A program made the translations under genes and the position numbers. Shown here piece after piece: positions 1 through 4,897 of a stretch of DNA of 8,095 bases (within the stretch, counting starts at the first letter, position 1; each line of letters opens with the position of its first letter). Origin of the DNA: Calditrichaceae bacterium (GTDB lineage Bacteria > Calditrichota > Calditrichia > Calditrichales > Calditrichaceae). The stretch is taken from assembly GCA_030622395.1 (NCBI GenBank), contig JAUXGF010000110.1:1-8095 (forward strand), in the 5' to 3' direction. The notes beneath the pieces were generated by a model. It did not search any database and was not told the DNA's origin. It was given only the letters and a program-made list of their open reading frames with translations.

Positions 1-469
1 AAACATCATCATCAGAAGGATCATGATCAAAAACCCAATCATTTTCTATTGATGTGTAACCGCTATAGCTGAGAAAATTATCAAGGCTCTTTATTCGTTG
101 ATAGCCAAAAGCGATAACACAACTGCCGCGGGCGACGGGTAAAGGGTAAGCCAGCCCAATACTTTGCAGTTTTGTAAAATTACGGTTATCATCTGTTTCA
201 GTATCAAAATAGCGCGCAGTATTATTAAACTTTAAATAATTAATACCGCCTGAAAACTGCCCGCTTTTTATTTGAGCTAATCCGGCAGGATTCCAATAGA
301 TAGCTGAATAGTCGTCTGCCACTGCTGTGTAAGCGTTCCCTAAAGCTGTCGCACGTATGCCGAAACCGTTTTCGTTTTCTAACAGGTTTACAGCTTCATC
401 TGCCGCTGGTTGGGCAAGTAATTGCCCGCTTATCATAAATGTAAACAAAGTTAACAATATATATCGCAT
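1..469 (-). CDS. Outer-membrane beta-barrel protein, OmpP1/FadL or PorV-like, N-terminal part
   Basis: Only the first 156 codons are in the window; the gene runs off the left edge. Residues 1-19 form a signal peptide with a likely cut after LLA, before Gln20. Residues 35-66 carry the hallmark of the OmpP1/FadL and PorV/UPF0164 outer-membrane families: a Gly-rich start, ALGNAYTAVADD (42-53), then an Ala/Tyr-rich step into WNPAGLA (59-65). Later residues alternate polar and hydrophobic like barrel strands. An AAGGAAGGG ribosome binding site lies a few bases before the ATG. The gene starts 21 bases after the stop of the lipoprotein gene, so the two are probably cotranscribed. The family suggests an outer-membrane transport channel or assembly partner. 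The substrate cannot be told, and the C-terminal half is needed to choose between FadL-like and PorV-like. Confidence 0.85.
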   Translation of the reverse strand, partial: MRYILLTLFTFMISGQLLAQPAADEAVNLLENENGFGIRATALGNAYTAVADDYSAIYWNPAGLAQIKSGQFSGGINYLKFNNTARYFDTETDDNRNFTKLQSIGLAYPLPVARGSCVIAFGYQRIKSLDNFLSYSGYTSIENDWVFDHDPSDDDV

Positions 470-490
470 TTTAATTCCCTTCCTTCAAAC

Positions 491-1549
491 TTAGCGTCTT
501 CTCGAACCGCCGCTTCTGGAGCTTGATGAACTTTTCGATGAACTGCTTCTGCTGCCGGATGATGAACGTGAGGAAGATACACGGCTGCTGCTGGACGATG
601 AGCGCGACGGAGAAGACACCCTGCTACCGCTTGAGCTCGACCGATTTGTATTTGAACTCTTCCTCGGGCTATATGATGATGATTTCTTATTCTTTGACGA
701 ACTCGAGACTTTCTTTTTACCGCCTGAGTTCGAACTGCCTGATTTCTTTGTTCTGCTTGTTTTAACCATCTTTACCTTTTGATTTTTCTTTTTAGTAGAA
801 GACGGCTTAATTGGATAATATTTTTTGCGTTGTGACGTTTTGACATTTCTGGTTTTGATTTCTTTACCGCTTGTCCTTTTCCCTTTGGCGCTGATAGTTG
901 CGGCTCTTTCTCCTCCACCGCTGACCGCGCGGACAGGTATTCTGTTATCATCAGTAATTCGCTTTGATTGTCTGCTTCCTTCACTTTTTTTACTATCACG
1001 GGCGGCGATAAGACTTCCCGGTTTTCTTCTTGCAACCGGTTTATCAAGCGTTCCGGAGCTTCTTGTCCTGCTCGTTCTTGCAAAGCGAGTCGGGCCTATG
1101 TCCCTGTTTAACGGGCCCCTTTTACTATAACGCAATTTATGATGTTCAGGATAGTAACCGGAGTTCCAGTATCCTCCGTACTCATAGTAGTAATAAGGAT
1201 CATAATTAACAAACGGCGCATACCAACCGCCGTAACATCCCATCCAATACGGATAGCAACTATACGGATAGCAACTATAAGGATAGAAGTCATCCCAATA
1301 GCAGGGATCATACATTGTAAAACGGTAACTATATACAGCGGGGAAATCATAAACACGATATTCAGTTACATAAGTATCGCCCTCTTCATCTTCGTAATAA
1401 ACAGTATCTTCTTCGCTGTAATACTCTTCTTCGTCAACCGTATATACTCTTTCTCTTTTCACAACTGCAAACTGAGTATAACAAGAAGATAAAGTTAAGC
1501 TTAGAATAGCTGCTAAAAATACGAGTTTTATTATATTTCCTTTTTGCAT
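491..1549 (-). CDS. Tyr-rich, Ser/Arg-rich surface lipoprotein (hypothetical)
   Basis: Encodes 352 aa. I chose the ATG at 1549 because AAGGAGAAGA sits directly before it; an in-frame ATG eight codons upstream would put that site inside the gene. Residues 9-22 are hydrophobic and end in the lipobox Leu20-Ser-Ser-Cys23, so this is a lipoprotein. Tyr at +2 does not signal inner-membrane retention by the E. coli rule. Residues 39-60 are very acidic (runs of Asp, Glu and Tyr). Residues 68-134 are Tyr/Pro/Gly/Cys-rich, with a repeated YPYSC and Cys at 83, 93, 98 and 105. From about 138 the protein becomes strongly basic, and from about 280 it is almost only Ser with Arg/Lys, ending SGGSRRR. No catalytic domain is visible. 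Similar low-complexity proteins occur in Bacteroidota-related genomes, some with meaningless 'vitellogenin' labels. It leads the operon with the outer-membrane protein and is preceded by a sigma54-type promoter. Function unknown; a surface, adhesive or polyanion-binding role is only a guess. Confidence 0.85.
   Translation of the reverse strand: MQKGNIIKLVFLAAILSLTLSSCYTQFAVVKRERVYTVDEEEYYSEEDTVYYEDEEGDTYVTEYRVYDFPAVYSYRFTMYDPCYWDDFYPYSCYPYSCYPYWMGCYGGWYAPFVNYDPYYYYEYGGYWNSGYYPEHHKLRYSKRGPLNRDIGPTRFARTSRTRSSGTLDKPVARRKPGSLIAARDSKKSEGSRQSKRITDDNRIPVRAVSGGGERAATISAKGKRTSGKEIKTRNVKTSQRKKYYPIKPSSTKKKNQKVKMVKTSRTKKSGSSNSGGKKKVSSSSKNKKSSSYSPRKSSNTNRSSSSGSRVSSPSRSSSSSSRVSSSRSSSGSRSSSSKSSSSSRSGGSRRR
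1251..1287 (-). repeat. 15-base tandem repeat inside lipoprotein gene
   Basis: On the plus strand GGATAGCAACTATAC (1251-1265) is followed by the same unit with one change (1266-1280) and by a partial third copy. In the lipoprotein frame it encodes repeated Tyr-Pro-Tyr-Ser-Cys. The near-identity at DNA level suggests recent duplication by slippage. Confidence 0.75.
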
Positions 1550-1585
1550 TTCTTCTCCTTTCAAATAATACACTGCTTTATGTTA

Positions 1586-1603
1586 TTGCAACTATTATAC
1601 CAA
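1586..1603 (-). promoter_or_regulatory. Sigma54 (-24/-12) promoter for the lipoprotein operon
   Basis: The minus strand reads TTGGTATAATAGTTGCAA. Against the sigma54 consensus TTGGCAYR-N4-TTGCW it differs at one position (T for C after GG). The diagnostic GG (1601-1600) and GC (1589-1588) are exactly 10 bases apart. The predicted start is near 1577, giving a leader of about 27 bases with the AAGGAGAAGA ribosome binding site. The same bases also contain TGGTATAAT, an extended -10 box for the housekeeping sigma factor, with a poor -35 (ATTACA at 1622-1617, 17-base spacing). A housekeeping promoter is therefore the main alternative. The sigma54 reading is favoured by the TTGCAA block and by the upstream dyad. 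Confidence 0.62.
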
Positions 1604-1680
1604 TGCTATATTTCTTTGTAATACGGCATATATAGGGCACATTTCAAGTTTTAATAAAAATAGCAGGCTTAATTTTGCAG

Positions 1681-1709
1681 ACAATGTTTACATCTACTGT
1701 TAACAATGT
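1681..1709. promoter_or_regulatory. 29-base dyad, candidate enhancer site for an NtrC-family activator
   Basis: The arms are ACAATGTTTACA (1681-1692) and TGTTAACAATGT (1698-1709), separated by 5 bases. They match as an inverted repeat at 10 of 12 positions. The centre, near 1695, lies about 118 bases upstream of the start predicted from the sigma54 promoter, within the usual 80-150 base range of bacterial enhancer sites. ACAATGTT is also directly repeated with a 22-base period (1681 and 1703), about two helical turns. That the neighbouring response regulator binds here is inference. Confidence 0.45.
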
Positions 1710-1797
1710 TAGCATTTATGACGAGAAATGTAGGGCAAATCGTAATAGTTCAGTTGTTTCAAGCTGCACACTTCATAAGGGTGATTATTTATAGAGC

Positions 1798-1932
1798 TCA
1801 GGGCGGGAGGCGTAAAGCGTAAAGCGTAGAGAGAAGAGCGTCGTAGAGCGGAATTACGTAATATTCTTTTCTTAACCTTCGCTTAACGCTTCTCGCTCCA
1901 CGCTTTACGATGTTCCCCATATATGTCAGGGC
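1798..1932. repeat. MITE-like inverted-repeat element between 7-base direct repeats
   Basis: TCAGGGC occurs at 1798-1804 and again at 1926-1932. Between them lie inverted arms: CGTAAAGCGTAAAGCG (1811-1826) against the complement of 1894-1909, CGTAAAGCGTGGAGCG, with 14 of 16 matching and weaker pairing beyond. The left arm is built of tandem 7-base GCGTAAA units. A perfect palindrome ATTACGTAAT (1853-1862) sits in the loop. There is no coding capacity. The layout fits a small non-autonomous mobile or palindromic repeat with a 7-base target duplication. The direct repeat is short enough to be chance, so the boundaries are tentative. Confidence 0.55.
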
Positions 1933-1966
1933 AATTGAATTTTTATAGGAGCTGAACTATTACAAC

Positions 1967-2001
1967 AAAAAACTGAAGAGAATTACATTGGTTATGCAAT
2001 T
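1967..2001 (-). terminator. Weak terminator candidate after the HAD gene
   Basis: Six bases after the HAD stop codon the minus strand can form an 8-base-pair stem (1994-2001 with 1981-1988, one G-U pair) around a 5-base loop. A run of six T follows 8 bases after the stem. The stem is AT-rich and the T run is not adjacent, so it would be weak. The larger inverted repeat further downstream could contribute. Confidence 0.3.
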
Positions 2002-2006
2002 TACAT

Positions 2007-2477
2007 TTAACTTCTCAACGTTGCTTTTAATCGCAGAGGATTTAGTAACAAATCAAGCCCCGTAATTATATCCGGCGCAACAACATCCGCCGCCACTACC
2101 GACTCGCCGGAAGCGCCTTCGCCTTGAATTGTTACAATGCCGATCGCCGCTTCTTTTAACATCAAACGGTCATTTCTGCCGTTGCCGACGCTGACCGTTT
2201 CGCCGGCGCCCAGTTTTTTTATATATTCCATTTTTCCCTTCGCCTGATTTTCTTTTTTCAAAAGCTCTAACTTACAGGGCAGGGCGGCAATTTCATTTTT
2301 AACATTACCAAAGGTGTCGGCTGTAATAACATGCAATTGCAATTTTTCGGACAATTGTATCAGGCGTTCTTTCACGCCCTGTAAAAGAATTCCGTCCTGC
2401 GCTAATGTTCCGTTATAATCCATCACCAAATGTTTAAGGCGCACATTCCGAAATCCGGGGATATCTATTTTAATCAT
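2007..2477 (-). CDS. Small HAD-fold protein, 'soluble P-type ATPase' type
   Basis: Encodes 156 aa, the size of a HAD core with no cap domain. Motif I is Asp20-Tyr-Asn-Gly-Thr24, in which the usual second Asp is Asn22, as in the soluble P-type ATPase group (COG4087, from memory). Motif II is the strand ending in Thr52 (HVITADTFG). The motif III lysine is Lys80 or Lys82. Motif IV is Gly98-Asn-Gly-Arg-Asn-Asp103, the Mg-binding acidic end. Asp20 would be the nucleophile. Because the general acid position is Asn, phosphatase activity may be low or specialised; the substrate is unknown. It starts 19 bases after the PIN toxin gene and probably shares its transcript. No Shine-Dalgarno sequence precedes the ATG, so translation may depend on upstream ribosomes. 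No later start is plausible because motif I begins at residue 20. Confidence 0.8.
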   Translation of the reverse strand: MIKIDIPGFRNVRLKHLVMDYNGTLAQDGILLQGVKERLIQLSEKLQLHVITADTFGNVKNEIAALPCKLELLKKENQAKGKMEYIKKLGAGETVSVGNGRNDRLMLKEAAIGIVTIQGEGASGESVVAADVVAPDIITGLDLLLNPLRLKATLRS

Positions 2478-2496
2478 AATGTAAAAAATTATTTTT

Positions 2497-2964
2497 CTAT
2501 AAAATTGTTATTCCCGAAAAATATCTTCTATAAAAACCTCGATCCCGCGTAAGAAAAACATTCGAAAAAGACTTCGCATGAGAGCCAACGATAAAATCAT
2601 TCAGAATACGACGAGGAATATTTAAACTCGAATCACAATGGGGACATGAAATATTGATTAATTTTCCACATTCCGGGCAGAATTTTTTTTGTGAATATTG
2701 CGCGCGATATTTTATCCAAATACGACTCGCATTAAAAAGCGATTCTTTACCGCTCCATTTGATCTCAACATGAGTATCATTTAAAAAAATATTCAAATCA
2801 CTTATGCAATCAAACTGAGAAGCAAGTTCTATATAAACAATTTCACATATTATAATCTTTCCATGTTTTGATGCATTTTCCAATTTTTCTAAAGATGATT
2901 TTAAATAAGGTTGGTTTGGTATAAGAATATCCAAAAATATATTTGTATCTACAGCGGTAATCAA
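2497..2964 (-). CDS. PIN-domain toxin with embedded zinc ribbon (VapC-type)
   Basis: Encodes 155 aa. PIN ribonucleases use four acidic residues around divalent metal; here they are Asp6 (VDTN), Glu46 (in EIVYIELA), Asp123 (in LNDFIVGSHA) and Asp141 (in LTRDRGFY). Between the second and third acidic residues lies Cys96-x2-Cys99 and Cys107-x2-Cys110 (CPECG, CPHC), a compact zinc ribbon that ordinary VapC toxins lack. The start must be TTG at 2964: there is an in-frame stop just upstream and no in-frame ATG or GTG nearby. It overlaps the antitoxin stop as TTGA, with GGGAAGGTGA as ribosome binding site inside the antitoxin gene, so translation is coupled. The expected activity is endoribonuclease cleavage of a specific RNA, blocked by the antitoxin. 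The target is unknown; the ribbon may help bind RNA or hold the fold. Confidence 0.85.
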   Translation of the reverse strand: MITAVDTNIFLDILIPNQPYLKSSLEKLENASKHGKIIICEIVYIELASQFDCISDLNIFLNDTHVEIKWSGKESLFNASRIWIKYRAQYSQKKFCPECGKLINISCPHCDSSLNIPRRILNDFIVGSHAKSFSNVFLTRDRGFYRRYFSGITIL

Positions 2965-3188
2965 GCTTCACCTTCCCTTAAATATGATATTATGTCATCA
3001 ACTTTTTGTCCTTTTTTATTTTTTAAGAAACCTATATATTTTCTAAAATCAGCTCTTCCCCCGCCCTTCCTGATAATAACTTTTTCTTCCTCAACCTCAA
3101 AAATAATCTTATCGCCTTGTTTTATATTAAGAACATTTCTTACTCCTTTTGGAATAGTAACCTGTCCTTTTTGAGTTAATGTCGGCAT
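2961..3188 (-). CDS. AbrB/MazE-fold antitoxin (VapB-type)
   Basis: Encodes 75 aa. Residues 1-42 are a swapped-hairpin AbrB/SpoVT domain: TLTQKGQVTIPKGVRN, then LNIKQGDKIIFEVEEEKVIIR. The C-terminal part (about 43-75), with DFRKYIGFL and a hydrophobic/acidic helix, is the likely toxin-wrapping segment. The ATG at 3188 has AGGTGA a few bases upstream. A longer frame from TTG at 3254 was set aside because it would overlap the -35 box and lacks a ribosome binding site. The gene precedes the PIN toxin with a 4-base overlap, the usual antitoxin-first order. It should neutralise the toxin and, with it, repress the operon through the palindrome upstream. Confidence 0.88.
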   Translation of the reverse strand: MPTLTQKGQVTIPKGVRNVLNIKQGDKIIFEVEEEKVIIRKGGGRADFRKYIGFLKNKKGQKVDDIISYLREGEA

Positions 3189-3203
3189 ATTATCACCTAT
3201 AAA

Positions 3204-3225
3204 AGTATTACTAAAAAGTAATACT
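3204..3225. promoter_or_regulatory. Palindromic operator of the toxin-antitoxin operon
   Basis: A perfect inverted repeat AGTATTAC-6-GTAATACT (3204-3211 and 3218-3225) begins at the base next to the -10 box and covers the expected transcription start. It ends 15 bases before the antitoxin ATG. AbrB-fold antitoxins commonly autorepress from such AT-rich palindromes, so this is the likely VapBC operator. Confidence 0.72.
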
Positions 3226-3254
3226 AATTTAATGCGAATGAATAGAAATGTCAA
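3226..3254 (-). promoter_or_regulatory. Housekeeping promoter of the toxin-antitoxin operon
   Basis: The minus strand has a consensus -35 TTGACA (3254-3249), a 17-base spacer and TAAATT (3231-3226, 4 of 6 matches to TATAAT). It lies in the 88-base gap between the response regulator stop and the antitoxin start, so the module can be expressed independently of the two-component genes. Confidence 0.65.
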
Positions 3255-3276
3255 ATGAAGTTTTTACAAAGCATCC

Positions 3277-4725
3277 TCACCTCAGTTCCCGCTCCTTAAA
3301 CTGTTCTGCGCTAATTTGATATCTTTTAAGTATTTTATGCAAACCGACGCGGCTTAAACCTAACTTTATTGCCGAACGCAGAACGTTGCCCTTAGTCATT
3401 TTCAGTGTTCGGGTAATCATAGCGCGTTCCAAATGCTCTACAGCCTTTTTTAAGTTTGAGTGTTCGGGCAGGGAAAGTTCTGTAGTTATTATCTTTTCTT
3501 TAAATCGCGGTGATAATAATTCACAATTAAGCGCGCCGTTATCGTCGGCCAATGTTACCATGCGTTCAATTTCATTTTCCAACTCACGGATATTGCCGGG
3601 ATATTCTGCTTCAACCAAACGTTGAATCGCTTGAGCTTCAATGCCCGTTACTTTTTTCCCAATGCGCTTAGTGTATTTACTTAAAAAGAATTGAATCAAA
3701 TCGGGTATGTCTTCCCGCCGTTCTTTTAATGAGGGTAAAACAATCGGAAAGACGCTTAGGCGGTAATAGAGGTCTTCTCTAAATCGTTTTTCCTTAACCT
3801 CATTTTGCAGATCGCGGTTAGTGGCGGCGATAACCCTAACATTTACTTTTTTTGTAACAGCCGACCCGACCGGTTTAATCTCGCCTTCCTGTAAAACGCG
3901 CAGCAAACCCAACTGCAGCGCCGGAGAAGTATCCCCGATCTCATCTAAAAAAATTGTTCCGTTATCGGCTGATTCAAACAATCCGATTTTATCTTTAACA
4001 GCGCCTGTGAAAGAGCCTTTTACATGACCAAAAAGCTCGCTTTGCAGCAGCGTATCCGGAATAGCGCCGCAGTTTTGGACGACAAACATTTTATTTTTAC
4101 GATTGCTGTTGTAATGAATTATCTTTGCCAGCAGCTCTTTGCCTGTTCCGGTTTCACCGGATATTAAAACGGTGGTCGGCGTATCAACTACTTTGCGCAC
4201 TAATTTAAAGATTTTAAGCATCTCCGGGCTATTGCCGATTAAGTTGCCCAGGTCGAGTTGTTTTTCAACCTGCTTTTGAAGTTCAACTTTTTCACTTTTC
4301 AACTGTTTGTTTGCTTCCAGCAGGCGGGCTTGAAGTTCATTGTTTTGCTTAAGCAGCCGGAAACGATCCACAGCGTTTTTAACAATCTGTTTTAAATCAT
4401 CGGGTTCAAAAGGTTTGGAAATATACTGATGGATTTTTGCTTGATTCACTGCGCCGATTGTAGCCTCGATATCCGCATAGCCGGTTATCATCAGCCGGAT
4501 GGCGTCAGGCTGGATCTTTAGCGATTCGGTTAAAAATGTAACGCCGTCCATACGCGGCATACGCTGATCTGATAAAATAACCGCAACAGTTTGACGCCGC
4601 AGCTCCTTTAAAGCTTCCTCGCCGCTGATTGCTGTAATCACTTCATAATCCTTTTGGAATAGACGGCGGAATGTGTTTAGAATTTGCCTTTGATCGTCGA
4701 CAACCAATATTGCTTCTTTGTTCAT
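3277..4725 (-). CDS. NtrC-family sigma54-dependent response regulator
   Basis: Encodes 482 aa, full length for the family. The receiver domain (about 4-120) has the acidic pair Asp10-Asp11, phosphoacceptor Asp53 in SDQRMP, Thr81 and Lys104. A coiled-coil linker (about 122-158) leads to the AAA+ domain (about 161-390). There Walker A is GETGTGKE (190-197), the sigma54-contact loop is GSFTGA (237-242), Walker B is IFLDEI (258-263), and FREDLYYRL and YPGNIRELENEIERM follow. A Fis-type helix-turn-helix lies at about 445-469. It activates sigma54 RNA polymerase by ATP hydrolysis from enhancer sites. The loop has Ser in place of the usual Ala of GAFTGA, a conservative variant. AAAGGA lies about 10 bases before the ATG. 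The sensor kinase gene is directly upstream, so the two are almost surely partners. The target is inferred to include the sigma54 promoter at 1586-1603. Confidence 0.95.
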   Translation of the reverse strand: MNKEAILVVDDQRQILNTFRRLFQKDYEVITAISGEEALKELRRQTVAVILSDQRMPRMDGVTFLTESLKIQPDAIRLMITGYADIEATIGAVNQAKIHQYISKPFEPDDLKQIVKNAVDRFRLLKQNNELQARLLEANKQLKSEKVELQKQVEKQLDLGNLIGNSPEMLKIFKLVRKVVDTPTTVLISGETGTGKELLAKIIHYNSNRKNKMFVVQNCGAIPDTLLQSELFGHVKGSFTGAVKDKIGLFESADNGTIFLDEIGDTSPALQLGLLRVLQEGEIKPVGSAVTKKVNVRVIAATNRDLQNEVKEKRFREDLYYRLSVFPIVLPSLKERREDIPDLIQFFLSKYTKRIGKKVTGIEAQAIQRLVEAEYPGNIRELENEIERMVTLADDNGALNCELLSPRFKEKIITTELSLPEHSNLKKAVEHLERAMITRTLKMTKGNVLRSAIKLGLSRVGLHKILKRYQISAEQFKERELR

Positions 4726-4786
4726 ATTTAACTAATCCTTTTAGATTCTATATTCTTCAAATTCAGAAAAATTCTCTAACCTTTCT

Positions 4787-4897
4787 GCCACCAAGACACC
4801 GCGCCTGCAGGCGGGCAGGCAAAGACTCAAAGTATTATTAAATATTTTTTCTTTGTGCCTTGGAGTCTTATGCCATAAGCATCACTGTGTGAGTGGC
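4787..4897. repeat. Nested palindromic repeat element between kinase and regulator
   Basis: The outer parts form an inverted repeat once two inserts are removed. The left arm is GCCACCAAGACACC (4787-4800) plus AAAGACTCAAAG (4821-4832). The right arm, read from the minus strand, is GCCAC (4897-4893) plus AAGACTCCAAGGCACAAAG (4869-4851). The left insert (4801-4820) is GC-rich with a perfect CGCCTGCAGGCG palindrome (4802-4813) and GCCTGC/GCAGGC arms. The right insert contains CTTATG-C-CATAAG (4867-4879) and CACT/AGTG arms (4883-4895). The loop is AT-rich. The whole looks like an old inverted-repeat element invaded by smaller palindromes. Between two cotranscribed genes it could fold in the mRNA and lower regulator expression or alter stability (inference). 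Confidence 0.6.

Larger units (their letters stand above)
1550..2006. other. 457-base spacer with regulatory and repeat elements
   Basis: No credible gene lies here. From right to left it holds a weak hairpin after the HAD gene (1967-2001), a MITE-like inverted-repeat element (1798-1932), a 29-base dyad (1681-1709), an AT-rich stretch (about 1640-1672), a sigma54-type promoter (1586-1603) and the lipoprotein ribosome binding site (1551-1560). Apart from the repeat element it looks like the control region of the lipoprotein operon. Confidence 0.7.

Noticed and set aside
491..760. Ser/Arg-rich tail as eukaryotic contamination
   Set aside because: The same frame has a bacterial signal peptide and lipobox, a Shine-Dalgarno site and a bacterial outer-membrane gene 21 bases downstream.
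825..1130. Open frames on both strands across the lipoprotein gene
   Set aside because: They are by-products of low-complexity Ser/Arg/Tyr codons. They have no ribosome binding sites or recognisable domains, and the lipoprotein frame has a signal peptide and lipobox.
1550..1573. Upstream ATG (1573) for the lipoprotein, giving 360 aa
   Set aside because: It would place the strong AAGGAGAAGA site inside the gene and lengthen the signal peptide with charged residues. The ATG at 1549 has ideal spacing.
1810..1831. GCGTAAA tandem units as a CRISPR or iteron array
   Set aside because: Units are 7 bases with no spacers, only about three copies, and paired with an inverted copy. There are no cas or replication genes nearby.
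2911..3174. Plus-strand frame of 87 codons over the toxin-antitoxin genes
   Set aside because: It lies opposite two well-supported genes and shows no domain.
3189..3254. Antitoxin extension to TTG at 3254
   Set aside because: The extension is hydrophobic and unlike the family, lacks a ribosome binding site, and covers the promoter and operator. The AbrB fold starts at the ATG at 3188.
4774..4793. Second sigma54 promoter before the response regulator (minus-strand TGGCAG then TTAGA)
   Set aside because: The -12 GC is missing (AG instead), so it fails the GG-N10-GC test.
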